This document shows, one piece after another, positions 11,922 to 24,763 of a stretch of 64,000 bases of DNA; within the stretch, counting starts at the first letter, position 1, and each line of letters begins with the position of its first letter. The notes beneath the pieces are model-generated. The model made no database searches. It was not told the origin of the DNA and was given only the letters and a program-made list of their open reading frames with translations. This stretch comes from Oxytricha trifallax. Its lineage: Eukaryota > Ciliophora > Spirotrichea > Sporadotrichida > Oxytrichidae. Location: NCBI GenBank assembly GCA_000711775.1, contig ARYC01000140.1, positions 124,001 to 188,000 on the forward strand, written 5' to 3'. The translations under genes were made by a program, and so were the position numbers.

Positions 11922-12219
11922 TGAATAAAGTATTACATCATAATTTATCAATAATTTTTTACAGTATCTTAATAATTGATCTATATAATAAATGTTTAAC
12001 TTAAATATTTTCTGAAAAATGAATTAAAAATTACATTGGAATTCCTTAAAATAAAGTTATTTATTGTTTCATATAAATCAGTAATTTTAATCGAGCCCGA
12101 GGAGATAATATCCAGCTGAACAATAATTTGCTTCGTTTTCAGTTAGACAAGATATTACATATTCTCGTGGAAATCCAAAGTTAACTAGAGTCTATACTCT
12201 TTCCTACTCGATAAATTTA
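11922..12219. other. AT-rich intergenic spacer
   Basis: Between the convergent coiled-coil and kinase genes. AT-rich; no conserved coding or repeat structure seen. Confidence 0.5.
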
Positions 12220-15200
12220 TCATTATTAATAATGTTATTTTTGTGATAACAAAAGAGTAGTTTGATTAGAATGTTTACTCATCATTAAGAGTCTCAGTTT
12301 TAAATAAATAGCTCTTTAAGATAATACAAAAATGCAAAAATGAGTCTACGTTTGTGGTGGAGTTATCTTTTCTTCTAATTCTTTTAGCTCTTTCTTTTTC
12401 CTTTCAATTTCTTGCCTAAGTTAATTAGACTTCTTATCAACTTTCGCACTTTGTATCCTCCTACTCATTGATTTATAGCTTTGCGATTCCTCGAATGACT
12501 TCTCAAAGCTATCTTCCTCTTCATCATTATTATCTCCGACTTTTCTTCCTAGATTTCTTGTAGATTCTTTCATTTTACTACTCAGCATTTCTATATCAGC
12601 TTATCGACCAAGGTTTTTGTTGAAATCAGGATTTTAAGGTCCTTTATTTTTATTGTAATGAACTTTTTCGTCTTCATCGCTTAAGTCATCATTTTGAAGT
12701 TAGTATTTGCCAATTTTTGATTCTCGGCCGTCTTGATTTTCAAATGAGTTCAGATGATTTTATTAGTTATCTTGTCCATTGTGACTTTGAGATTTATTAT
12801 CATCTTGACCTGTACTGTAAACAAACTTATGATAAACACCGTTGTCAAGTTCTGCATTATTATTAATTTCATACTGTCGATCTTAATCTCTGCATCTAGC
12901 AGCGAAATGAATAAGTTCCTTCTTATCAACTAATGGGGCATGCTTCTTGAAAGATTTCAGGAAATCTCTCTCATCGCTCATGCTACTATTGAAAGGCGCT
13001 AAAATAAGTGATTTTGTGCTTGCATTTCTAAGAGTGCAATTCATAGAATCAAGATTAAGTTCTGTAAAACAATCCCAAGGTTCTTCATCTATGTTAAGAT
13101 TGGGTTCATTTCTATTGAATCTTGAGGGATCGTTATATGTAAACTCAGTTTTAATAACTTCAAGCTCTTATTCGTTGAACATTATCAAATTGTCATCGAT
13201 ATCTTCCATCCAAGGATGCTCAAGAACTTGCTTGATTGTTAAACGTTTCTCAACATCTAATTCAAGCATAGCTCGTAACAAACTTTTAGCTTCCTCTGAG
13301 ATCTCATCTTTCAAGTTATACTTAGCTTTCAATATTAGCTTGTGTAGGTCTTGCATATTATTTGCTTTGAAGGGTACAGTTCCATATAGCATGGCAAATA
13401 GTACTACTCCAGCACTCCAAATGTCTGCTTTGAATCCTTGATAACCACCATCTCTAATTATCTCAGGGGCTATATAAGCTGGGGTACCGCATTATTCTCT
13501 CATTATTTCACCTGGCTTTACTATTTTACTTACACCAAAGTCTGCTATTTTTACTTTCCCTTTCCCATCAAGTAAAATCATAACACAAAAATAATATAAA
13601 TAAATAAAATTATTTATCATCTTATAGATAAAATAAAGTTAATTGAAAGCTTATAGATACATCCTCAAATTATTTTTTCTATAAGAGCAATTAAAAATTA
13701 TTTGAGTTTTTAATGTTATCTAGCTTAATATCTCTATGAAGAATATTTTTGGAGTGTATGTATCCAAGTCCCTCTATGATCTATAATTGATTTATCCACT
13801 TATTCATATTTAATCAAAACTATATCTAAAAATAAGCTTTGCTGAATCTTCCTAGAGCTTTCTTCTCTTTCTAACATAATTGAGCAAGTCACCTCCAGCG
13901 CATAATTCCATAGCCAGTAAAATATGTCTCCCGGTCTCAAAAGTCTCGAATAATTTTACTACACTAGGATGTCTCATTTTAAGTAAAATTCCGACTTCAT
14001 GCATGACTTTATTTTTCTGTTTCTCTTCACTAAGATACTCCTTATTAATCGATTTTATTGCAACAAGTTTTCTTGATAGCTTATGCATACCTAGTGAAAC
14101 TTTCCCAAATGCACCTTTACCGAGCATTTTACCAGCTCTATAGAAATCAGTTGTAGTTACTGGGGCTTCGTTGTTAAGTTTGAAGGATTCCTTTATTACA
14201 GTTGATATTAAAGCCATTTCTCTAGTTCTAGGAGATAGATCTTGCAAATCTTAATCCGACTTAATGATATGTTGAGATAAATATCTTGCAACATCCTCAG
14301 GAGGTACCTTTCCAATAGCTAAAGCTTCTTCTGTAATATTCAAAAACTTTTGTTTCTTGCTGCTACTCTAAATGTTAGGCTATTGTTTTGGAACTGTCTT
14401 ACTTGCACTTATTTAGTTTTAGCTAATTAGTTGATATTCTTTGCTTTTTTGAACTTTACCTCCTAATTTGATATCCTACATTTGAAAATCATTTAATGCA
14501 CTTTAATCAAGATCCTCTTCAGAGTTCTAATCTAGTTAGTATCTTGGTTACTTCTTTTAACCTGAAACTTATAGTTATTATTTTAATTTTTATTGCTATT
14601 GTTAAATTTTCTATAACCTATCTTTTGATTTTTAGAGACTGTTGATCGAAATCTTTGTGTTTGATAGTTTGCTTTATGATTCAGATGGCAGAGAATAATT
14701 TTGGTATGACTGCTTATTATTATTTCCTAGTTATATAGATAGACTTTAACTAGCAAATTTCTTAGAAATTTGACCTCCTTCACTTCCTGTACCTCCATCA
14801 AGAATCATAGTCATAGAGTCTGAATCAACTGGAGTTTTCGCTTCAATTTTCCTTTTCATCATTATTTACTAGTGTGAAGGCATAAATTAACTCTGATCTT
14901 CGTAATTACTTGCCATGCTCTGACTCTATCTAACTTGAAATATATTAAAAATTAATACTTCTTAACTTGCTGCATGTATTTTGTGATATCAGGAGTGTAT
15001 ACTCCAGTTGGTTTATTTGAGATTGAAAACCTCCCAGTTGAAGGAGTCTAATCTTTTAAGTTGATATGTTGTTTATTAAACTTCCCAGAAGATTTGTTAT
15101 TACTATACGAGTTCATACCTCCTTAAATTCTAGCTTATTACTCAATTTATTGTATACTCTAGTCCAAGAAGTTATTGTTCATCATTTAATAGCTATTTTG

Positions 15201-16721
15201 AGCGTTTGAAAAATTCATGCTTCCATTCAGCATATTGCTTGCTTGTGGTTAAGATTGTTGTTGTTTGTTATTGTAAACCACAGACTTATTTTTTCTGTGT
15301 TGAGATATGAATTATTACTATCTCTATTAATCATGAAACGCTTGCTATTGCTCATTAATTTTCAGTTTAATCTTTTAGTTTACTAATTAATACGGATTCA
15401 AGCTGCTGCTCTTTGAAGGTAGCATTATATTATGATTCTAGCTTTGTCTTATAGATGAGAAGTCTAGAGATTTATTAGGACTACCAATAACAGGAGTCTT
15501 AGAAAGTTGAACACTAGCTCCTAGACTCTTTTAACGATTAGACTGAGCTGTTCCTTATCTAGTAAAGAATTGAGAGCTGTTTTCATTCATGACTTTATGA
15601 TTTTACTACAGTTGATTCTAGTAGTTAAAAACATTGTCGTGAAACCGTTTTGGAGCAGATTCACCACCTGCTAATAGGGTCATACCGCTAACTTTATTTA
15701 TAGATTATACGTCCATCGATTAATTAACAAGCGATTGATTTAGAGAGGATTTTGTGATTCCATAATTCATTTATTAAGAGGTGTTGACCTAATCTGATCC
15801 ATATAATTTTTGAATTTTCTTTTTCTTATTTAGATTACTGCTTAAATTAACACCTTGTTATCTTCTTGCAATATTTGGGGAATGATTTTGAGATTACGAA
15901 AGCTTTTAAAAGGCCAATATATTTTTATTTGTATTAATTTGAGGTTTCTACTTGTTATTAAAGCTAGGCATTACAAAAACTCCACTTCCCAATTAAGCAC
16001 TGTTATCTTATATAGTTGTGGGTGTTTAGCCTGAAGTTTGAAATTTTTCTTATGAACTTGTAGCATAACTTGGAGCACCGCTTGAGCTATATTTACTCTA
16101 AATCTATTTTGAATGTCTAGAGTCAAACTTTAAGCTAGGCATAGTCTGCTAGTCTATAATGGAGTTTTAATGAGAGCTAGGCACTTAGCTATTCTATCTA
16201 ACATTTTGCCTCATTATTGTTTGAGCTTGGTTATTATTATTATTTGGATAAAACACAACCATATTATCTATTTATGAAGAATTTCCTCCATATCCAGGAG
16301 GAGGCAGCACCTTTTTATTCTGCTTACTTAATGTGGACTATTTATTTGCTACTAAAATATCATTTTATACCGTATCTAAAAACTTACCTTGAAAGTTATG
16401 ATTAGCAATTTTCTACTAGCTTGCTTTAGATTAAATCGCTCCCATTAAATTGATATTATTCATATTTGCCCCAAGACCCCCTCGCATCATATTTTCAGGG
16501 CTTGCTCTCTGAGATTACGAATTATATTGCATGTGTGATTGCAGTCCATGATTTATGTTTATGAATTTATCTCTGTTTTAAGTAGTTTAGTTATACTTTA
16601 AATCTAAGGATTTTCTCATTTGAGCTGGGTTTTACTGATGGAATTGCTGATTAATGTATTAATTGGTTAAGTTTTAATGTATGTTTTAGAAGTGGTTTGA
16701 GTTTTAATGCTGTTGATCCAT
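12220..16721 (-). CDS. Ser/Thr protein kinase with long Gln/Asn-rich N-terminus
   Basis: ATG at 16719-16721, TGA at 12220-12222, about 1,450 codons. The first ~800 residues are open but low-complexity, rich in Gln, Asn and Ser, with most Gln written TAA/TAG. The kinase domain follows: GKGAFGKV glycine loop, VAIKSINKEY, HRDIKLDN catalytic loop, KIADFGVSK, CGTPAYIAPE, DIWSAGVVLFAMLYG and HPWMEDI. This is a CAMK/AMPK-like architecture with all key Lys, Asp and DFG residues present. The C-terminal tail is charged and coiled-coil-like (ERKKKELKELEEK). A 29-nt intron lies near 14940, an IES at 13576-13711, and a second unresolved interruption at about 13800-13850 before IIEGLGYIHSKN. The substrate is unknown. 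Confidence 0.88.
13576..13711 (-). other. 136-bp IES in kinase catalytic loop, pointer ATT
   Basis: On the coding strand GATAACATT runs into an AT-rich insert that ends ...ATTTTACTTGATGGG. Removing one ATT and the insert yields HRDIKLDNILLDGKGK, exactly the conserved kinase sequence. The + strand AAT copies are at 13576-13578 and 13712-13714. It lacks GT-AG ends at the required phase. Confidence 0.85.
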
Positions 16722-17401
16722 TTCTAATTTAATTTCAATTGGAAAATTGTAAAATAGTATATTCAATTAACAATACTATTAAATCTTTAAAATTAGTATA
16801 AAAACTAATTTATATTAGTCCAAAATCCAAGTCATCTAAAATTGATTCTTAAATTAAAAAATAAATAATAAGAAAGTTTGTAGATTATTCTGTGTAAATC
16901 AAAATTTAAGCTTTTTATATATATAATCATTATTATGTTAGGAAATTAATTCATTTTTCTCTACTAAAAATTTAATATAAATATAAAAATTGAGGATAAA
17001 AGGAATGACTATTTATTAATTAACAATTTTATTATATACATACAGCTAACTATAAAATTAAAACCCCATAACATCTTATGATATGTTAAAGTATAATATA
17101 AGAAGATAGTTTGATTTAACATTGGGTAATTATATTTATTTTATGAGAAGAAATTAACTGCACATTAAGTCAATTTGAATGAGTTTCAAAATTATATTTG
17201 CTATTATTTTATCTACTCAATTAATTTCTCTTATATTTATTTAGCAGATTATTATACATGACTTTCACTTTTCATCTTAATATTAAAAATTCTATATTTT
17301 TGTATTTCGAACAAACCAAAATTGTTTTTTGTAAACATCTGTTACGTTTTGTTATCCACTTATATAAAAAGTTAAAATAATTCAAAATGATTTGGTTTTA
17401 A
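16722..17401. other. AT-rich divergent intergenic spacer
   Basis: About 680 bp between the divergent kinase and RPF1 starts. Very AT-rich; no coding block, repeat or element recognised. It would contain 5' UTRs and any promoter sequences, but I cannot point to a motif. Confidence 0.5.
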
Positions 17402-18883
17402 ATGGGCAAAAAGGTAAAGAAGCAATAAATCTCAATTATCAATGATGGAGATGATGAAGTCGTCTCTAAGAAGCAGTCAAAGAAACTAGGCAAAGATAAA
17501 AACAATAGGAAAGATAAGAAGAAAGACGATAAGAATTCTAAAAAGCAGAAAAAAGTCTAGAGTAATTATGAATTTAATCAATAATACATACTATCAAGTA
17601 TTTTTAAAAGAGTAAAGTGGAAGAATTATCAGATGATGAAGACTTTGATAGACAGATTGAAGAGGATTTCCTCAGTGGAGGTGATTAAGACGATGACTTC
17701 GATATGGAAGAAGGTTCACTAGGGAGCGGACCAAATGATGGTTTTGCAGTAATGGAAAATGAATTTTATCCCGAAGAGGAAGCAGAATCAAAGCTATCTC
17801 CTGAAGAGAAGAAGAAGCAAGCTGATCAACGTAAAAAGCAGAAGAAGCTAGAACAATTAGAGAAGAAAATCAAAACTTTGTCAAAGAAGTAGGAGAAGGA
17901 TAAAACCAGTGTGAGAGTGGCTTCTGAGATTAAGAACAAGAGTAAAAGAAGGGAGATCGTTATCTTGCAAAAGATGGCTTAAAAGCAATAAAAGCTGATT
18001 GGTAAACTTAAGAAGCAAAAGGTTAGAGCTGAGTAGGGAGAGGAGGCAATGCCCAGAGGAGTCACTAAAACTATTGAAAGCATGAGAGTCGCTGATGAAA
18101 CATTGATCTAAGAGGGAGATGATGAAGAAATCAAGGGAGAGCAAGACATGGATGAATTCAACAAATACTTCAAAAATGAAACTAAACCTAAAATTCTTAT
18201 GACTACTAATAGAAGGCCAAAGGGTGTAAGGAAGCATTTAGCTTTATAATACTTTATAGAACTTGTTTGATTTCTTGAAGGAAGTCAAAGAGGCAGTGCC
18301 AAATACTGAATATTACGAGAGAAAAAACTTTAGAATAAAGCAAATCATTGATTGGGCTAAGGGAAGAGACTTCACTGATGTTATGGTGTTCTATGAGAAA
18401 CATGGCAACCCTCGTAAGTCTTACTTGAATCAATTAATTCCTTCATTTATAGACACATTAATTATGAGTCATCTCCCTGATGGGCCAACAGCTTCATTTA
18501 GAGTATCTGGAGTCAAACTAAGAGCAGAGATTTATCATCATGCTGTACCTTCAAGTTACAACCCGGAATTAATCTTAAACAATTTTGACACTATGCTTGG
18601 TCACCGTATTGGTAGAATGTTGGCAGCTCTCTACCCTTAAAACCCAGAATTTAGAGGAAGGCGTGTTGTTACTTTTCACAATTAAAGAGATTTCATTTTC
18701 TTCAGACAGCATAGATATGAGTTTACTGAAGATCACTAAAGAGCTAATCTACAAGAAATAGGTCCTAGATTTACTCTTAAATTGCATAGTCTATAACTTG
18801 GTACCTTAGATACCAAATTTGGAGAATTTGAATTCATCTACAAACCTAAAATGGGAGTTAATAGAAAGCAGTTCTTTATGTGA
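17402..18883 (+). CDS. RPF1: RPF1-type Brix-domain ribosome production factor
   Basis: Nucleolar factor for 60S subunit assembly in the Brix/IMP4 superfamily. Starts MGKKVKKQ with a Lys/Asp/Glu-rich N-terminus and continues into a Brix domain: FNKYFKNETKPKILMTTNRRP, DVMVFYEKHGNPRKSYLNQL, NNFDTMLGHRIGRMLAALYP, RRVVTFHNQRDFIFFRQHRY, and QEIGPRFTLKLHSLQLG near the end. TGA at 18881-18883. A 61-nt intron (about 17550-17610) and a 34-nt intron after RRPKG (about 18218-18251) both keep the frame. About 460 residues, longer than typical RPF1 because of the acidic/basic N-terminal extension. No catalytic activity is expected. Confidence 0.93.
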
Positions 18884-19000
18884 GCAATTCATTATCAATC
18901 CAAAAAGAAGTTTGGAATTTAATTAACTTTTATTTGTTATTTAATGCTGTTGTAAATTGATCTTTTGAATCCAACTTTATAAAAGGTTTTTATATACTTA

Positions 19001-19412
19001 ATGGTACAATCTTTCAAGCCCACACATTCAAAAAGATTATTGATGCAAAGGCCTAAAACGCAGCATTTCTCCTGAACTAAGCTTTTGAACATGTATAGCA
19101 ATCTATTCTTTTATAATTCAATTTTTTAATACCTTTCCCATTTAGTTCAAGGAGCACTCTGAGATTTTATACTCAAATACACATTCATGGGACCATTTGA
19201 ATCAGCAATCTAAGACTACTTAAAAAATAGGTAAGACTATTCTATATATAAATCATCTTGTAGATTATGATTTGATATTTGAAAATGCTTAGTAAGAAAT
19301 GGAGCTTGTATATTCAAATGCTTACTCCAAGAATAAACAAGGCGATTCATTATAAGATTAGAATAAACTGTGGTCGGATACATTATTCAATTTAGAAAAG
19401 AACCTATTGTGA
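19001..19412 (+). CDS. Short hypothetical protein or 5' part of next gene
   Basis: Starts MVQSFKPTHSKRLLMQR, is interrupted by an AT-rich stretch (about 19070-19144), then continues as KEHSEILYSNTHSWDHLNQQ, a 33-nt GT-AG intron (about 19230-19262), and YDLIFENAQQEMELVYSNAY, ending at TGA 19410-19412. The amino-acid composition looks coding. I do not recognise a family. It could be the first exons of the TPR-like gene that follows if the TGA falls in an intron. Confidence 0.45.
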
Positions 19413-19571
19413 TTTACACTTGATAGAATTTTAATTACTTATTGAAATAGTTTTTAGAGAAATTAATCTTGATCTTAATTATTATTTTCACTCATATGAT
19501 ATATTCTTCTCTAGGACACACCAATTATAAACAGGTAAATGTATTATTAATTCATATAAGAATAAAAAACA

Positions 19572-22228
19572 ATGAACTCACAGATAAATTATGAGAGTTA
19601 AAATGTCTACTAAAATTAGCCCTAAAAAGAAATAGACAAGTTAAGATCACTGCATTTTGAACAATTGAATGATTAATAGAATAACCTCGTGTAGACTAAT
19701 CGATAGTTTAATGTAAATTAAGGACATGTCACTTAGAGAATATCGGTAATGGAATACATCATTTAATGCAATAAGAAGGCAATGAAAACGTCATTATTTT
19801 TTGCTATTTTAGAAAAAAATGACAGAAATGAAATTTTACTTACTATAAACAGATTAAAATTTTGTAAATGGTTGAATTGAGAGTGGAGAACTACGACGAC
19901 TGCAGATTACTTCTGAAGAAAGCAGATCAGCTATTAAATGAATCTAAGAATATCGACTAATCCAATAATGTGGATCATTAACCATATATAATTAAAAATA
20001 CATTATGTTAAATTAGTTTGACTCGGCATATAAGATTATTAGTTTTTATCATTACATTTTATTGCATTTATATTTATTTAACCTTTGACTGAGTTTTAAA
20101 GAAATAAAATGTATGCTTTAACTATGAATAACCTTGGATGCTACTACAAAAAGTAAAATTAAATTTAACTGATTTATTTGCAGAATATAGAAACCAAATG
20201 TAGCCTTGAATTATATGAAGCTTGCGTTAAAATGTGAAAGCGAGAGTCATCAATCTTTGAGCAACATAGCTAGTACCAAATTGAATATTTGTGCTATATT
20301 GTCTTTGCTTAAAAAGTAAGAACTATTTCGTTATTTAAAACAATATTTTCCATAGACATTAGAAAGCTATATATTATGTGTACAGCTCAATAAATGACTA
20401 CGAAAAAGCCTTAGAAATATAGAGACAATCCAATCAAAAAGTGAACGAAGAATCAAATATACCCACTCTCCTCTAATCTATGAGTTTAGCTTACTACAAT
20501 TTGGGAGTTGAGAATGAACATTTAAGAAATTTTCAATAAGCAATTGACAGCTATGAGAAAGGATTAGATTTTGCTTAATAAACCCCTTAAGGATAGGCTT
20601 TAGTAGCTTAATTTACCAAATCAATTGAAGAAGTCAGAGTGAAGAATTAAACTCAAAATCAAGTTCATGATAGAAGAATAAAGTTGAGGCTGAGTAATGG
20701 TACTATGCGATTTTTCAAAGACTAGCAACACATATCAATAATTGATACAACAAAACAAGATAGAATCTAAAGTATGATGAACTCATTAATGAGAACTGGG
20801 ACCAGAGAGCAAAGCAGAAGTACGCAAGATAAATCTCTCTTACCATCAGAGAGACTATAACAGAAATTTTAACAAGAAAATTTCGAGAAATTCTTCAAAA
20901 AAGACAGAGGCAAGACTTAAGAATCGAGGAGGACAAGTAATAACAATCAAGATTTGCCAAATCAAAAATATCTAAATGAGGTTGAACTTCCGACACCAAC
21001 TGCTAGTTTTTTTAGAGTTTCAAATAATGGCACACCATTATTAAATATAAGTGCAAACTAAACCACCCCTATAAATTCATAAGAACAGCATCGTATTAAA
21101 ACAACGAATACTAACTAGATAAGAAAGAAGTATTTAAATAACACATAGGGCCTGAATAAGGATATTGAACTCGATGTGTTATATGAAAGATATGGCTAGA
21201 AAAGTCCAAATAATCGAGATTCTGAGAATTTTTAGATTAATAGGAAAAGCGTTTAGCTCAACAATACTAAGAAAAATAGAGATAGATATTCAAATTTAGA
21301 TGTAAAGAGAAAGCATTTAATGTCATAAAGTGTTCAAAGAAAGAACCACACTAATCAGAGTGGTCTATATTAGCAATGGAATTAACAGTTAAAATCAGAG
21401 TTAGATGAAAACCAAGAAATTTAAGACATTGAAATGAATATAGCCTCGAGGAGAGAACTGTAAACTTAGAATCAGTAGAGAAAACCCATGACATAGTAAA
21501 ATTACAGAAACTTTAGCTAGTAAAGAACTCCAGTTGATTAAAGTTATCCAGGAAACTATGAAATTATAAATTTATTAAAATTTATGAATCAGGCTAGATG
21601 AAATTAGATAACTTGAAGATCCAACATCAATTGATTCAAAAACCTCAATTTGTTTAAAACAAATTGCTTAAAAAGCATTACAAAAGTTTTAAGCAGAGTT
21701 TCAAAAATGTCTTAGTGGTAAGTATAAGTATTTTTTATTTTTAATAGGCTAGAGGGGCAGTACCTTAATTTAACGAAAATCCAGGTGACGTCTACTCAAT
21801 GAATCTAACAAACTACAATCAATCCTAAACTTCAAATAAATTTGAACCAAATAAGTTTTAATCGAGGACTCAGAGCACTGATCACAGGTCAAGTTTTCAT
21901 GTGTCTTAGAACGGGATAATGTCTGGAATCACTAATTATGCTAATAAACCTTAAATTAGCATTCAAATTTAACAAAGACAAAATAGACTAAATTTACCTA
22001 TAAAATTGATTATTTTTATTCTTATATTTTAATTTATTTATATAATTAAGTAGACTGCAGAGATTAAGGAAAACTACTTAGCAAGCTTAAGCAATGGATC
22101 AAAGCGAGATTATTTATCAAAGAATGACAGTGAAATCACCACCACCAGAATTGGAATAATATAGTGCAGAGAATCTTAATAAATACATTCTGGCTAGTAG
22201 TGTCTACTGTGCAGAATAAGTACAATGA
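19572..22228 (+). CDS. TPR-like repeat protein with long disordered C-terminus
   Basis: Starts MNSQINYESQNVYQNQ and ends ASSVYCAEQVQ at TGA 22226-22228. The middle encodes TPR-like helical pairs: DDCRLLLKKADQLLNES, NNLGCYYKKYRKPNVALNYM, and YYNLGVENEHLRNFQQAIDS followed by YEKGLDFAQ. The second half is polar, basic and Gln/Asn/Arg-rich with no fold seen. Several AT-rich introns or IESs interrupt it (about 19797-19819, 19985-20105, 20154-20183, 20310-20354, 21720-21748 and 22005-22050). TPRs usually mediate protein-protein contacts; the partner is unknown. Confidence 0.65.
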
Positions 22229-22745
22229 ATTATTTAAAATTCGAGAAATTAAAATATATTATTTTACTTATCATTATAAATTTAAAAAGTCTTAAACTTG
22301 GTTTGAACCATTATTATTAATAGTTGTAAAATTATTAGTAGCCAAAATATATACTATTTGTATATTTATTAATTTTCATTATCCAAACGCTGCATAATTT
22401 ATTTTTATCAAGAATATCCTAACTTACTATTTATTAAATAATAAGAATAAACATAAAACAATGAAATAATCCATAATATTCCATTATGTGTTAAATTTAT
22501 ACATTTTCTTTGCATTATAATAAATCGGAGAGTATTAAATTTCTGAATATGCTTACAAATTTTTTTAAAATCAATTTAATATTATAAATAATTTTGAATG
22601 TTTTTTAATTTGTAATATATAACAACTTCTCTATATGCCGAATAGAATGAGTTATCTTTATGTTAATTTATTAAATTAAAAGAATATTAATTAAGGTGTG
22701 ATTATACTATTTAAGAGTTTAAGATAGTATAATTTGTATTGCTCG
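22229..22745. other. AT-rich convergent spacer
   Basis: Between the convergent TPR-like and RRP8 genes. AT-rich with no recognisable gene or repeat. Confidence 0.5.
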
Positions 22746-23923
22746 TCATCTCTTTTTGTATTTACAAGGACTTAGAAGTTCAGCAAAATCATAATTTATC
22801 ACTAATTTATGAGCATCTTGAACTTTCTCAAACACCATAACATAGAAGAAATCCTTGAGTTTGTTTACTTTTAGAGATTAGAACCCCACATCTGTCTGCA
22901 TTTTATATTTCTAAGAAAATGTGGCAAAATAAGATAGCAATTAAAGATTAATTAAGTTTCATTTTGTTAACAAATTCATTGATATCAGTAAATCGACTCA
23001 TAACTTCAGCCACGAAAAGCTTACCACCATGCTTCAGAACTCTGTTGGCTTCCTTTAAGAAATATGGAAAGTTAGTTCCCATTAATGATAAACTAAATAT
23101 CGCTACATCTATTCTATAATTTAAAGTAAAAGCATTATGATTGTATTTTTATTCTTATATTATCTAGTTAGCAATTCTTCATAGGAACCTACACGTAAAG
23201 AGATTGATTTTAATTGAATTCTTACATTAGCTATATCACATTGGATAATATGTGGACTCATTTTGCCGGCATCAAAACTGAAGATTTTGCCCTTGTGTCC
23301 TGCAGCCTTCAAATCAACTTGAAGTCTACCTTCTCCACATCCGAAATCTCCAATGTTCATGTTTTGATATTTCTCTTTCTTCAATTCATCAATTATGATA
23401 TCTAGTGGGTTCTTTGGCCACTTATCCACTTAATTTCTGTACCCTGTGTGATACTAATTTAAGAAACTTTATTAAATCACATTTAACTTACATCTTCAAA
23501 TAGTTTTGGGTTTTCTGTGAACATTTTGAGAGCCTCTTTACTCTCATTAGTGTATAATTGCTCGTTTAAATACCTGAATTTCGAACTCATCATGCCCTCC
23601 TGCACTTTATTCACAACTCTGTTTTTGTCCTTGTTGCTGTCATATTTAAACTACCCTGAATCATTGCTGCTTTTTTTAGTATACTAAGTATTCTCATTTT
23701 TGTCTGGCTATTATTGATGATGTTGGCTTTAATGCTTATTCTCTTGAATGTGTTGTTTCTTGTGCTTTTTATTCTGGTTTTTATCATCTCTCTTTTTATG
23801 TGTTTACTGATTGTTTGAGGTAATTTCTGGGTTTTACTTCTTAGGATTATGTTAGCTTTAAACCTAATCGGGTTTGTTTTATTGGCTTATGTCTTTGTTT
23901 TTCTTTTTCCTGAATAAGTCCAT
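22746..23923 (-). CDS. RRP8: RRP8-type nucleolar SAM-dependent methyltransferase
   Basis: In yeast and human RRP8 methylates adenine N1 in 25S/28S rRNA. Start ATG 23921-23923 ([10 protein letters not shown]), TGA 22746-22748. The N-terminus is Lys/Gln/Asn-rich. The domain reads [51 protein letters not shown] (SAM-binding motif I), [38 protein letters not shown], and ends [12 protein letters not shown]. These match RRP8 in order. A 38-nt GT-AG intron follows NPKLFED, a 60-bp IES lies at 22900-22959, and an interruption at about 23105-23215 (before IDVAIF) is unresolved. No key motif is missing. Confidence 0.92.
22900..22959 (-). other. 60-bp IES, pointer AAAATG
   Basis: + strand CATTTT at 22900-22905 and 22960-22965. 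Removal joins EFVNKM to QTDVGFQSLKVNK in frame on the minus strand, restoring the RRP8 C-terminus. Confidence 0.75.
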
Positions 23924-24142
23924 TTTATTTAGTTATATATTATATACTATTGTAACATAGTATGCTATAAAATTACGCAGAATTCATATTTATTCCATCA
24001 AGAATAGTCTATGATTACTTTAAATATAAAATAGGATTTGCAAATAGATTTTATAATAATAATAATATAAAAATGATAAAATCCATTTGCATTCTGTCAG
24101 TCTTAATTTAAAAAATTTCATTAAATTTTTATAAATTAAAAA

Positions 24143-24763
24143 ATGATTAAAGGTTTATGTGTTGCTGCTGTTTCAGCAAACTCAATCGCTTAGGAATAAT
24201 CCAAACCAAGCATGTAACCATTTTTAGAATCTAAGCAAATCACCTAACTTCAAGACTTAAATGCTGAATCTTGGTTGAACGATAATTCAACTATTGCATG
24301 GACCGTTCAAGCAATCAGAGGCTCCTATATAGGATATGAGAAGGGATTCTACCCTCACATTTCCGACAGAGACATCTGCCTCAATGAGCGCATTGGCCAG
24401 AAAATGTACAATGTAGTCTAGTTCTTATAGACTTTCAATATGGAATACATTTTCACCCTTACTCAAGATGTTACTGACATTTGGAGAAACTTGAATGACT
24501 GCGACATTGGTCATCCATTCAAGGCAGCTTTCGATTGGTGCAATGCTGATTATGACAACTGCAGTTTCTCAACAATCAAGAAGAACTTCCACTATTACTT
24601 ATTCCAAATCTTCTCAAAAGCCACAGAAATTGAGAAACTTGTTAATACACCAGAGTTCCCAGCTAAAACAGCCTCTGGAATCTATAGATAAACCTATACT
24701 CTAGGAAATGACTTTGGTCTCTTACTTAAATGGCTCCTTAACTTCAAGAATATTAAGCAATGA
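24143..24763 (+). CDS. Uncharacterised 206-residue protein, possibly secreted
   Basis: Uninterrupted frame of 206 codons from ATG 24143 to TGA 24761-24763, with C- and G-ending codons more common than in its neighbours, suggesting high expression. The N-terminus (MIKGLCVAAVSANSIAQ) resembles a weak signal peptide. The body is helical with four or five Cys (DICLNER, DCDIGHPF, DWCNADYDNC) and ends [15 protein letters not shown] know no matching family. It resembles in style the small protein of the scrambled gene at 33916-36305 and the one at 31790, but I see no clear alignment. Its last 20 bp overlap the possible 3' end of the opposite-strand EF-hand frame. Confidence 0.72.

Noticed and set aside
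12947-14143. + strand open frames of 164 and 87 codons
   Set aside because: Antisense of the kinase domain, whose motifs are all on the minus strand.
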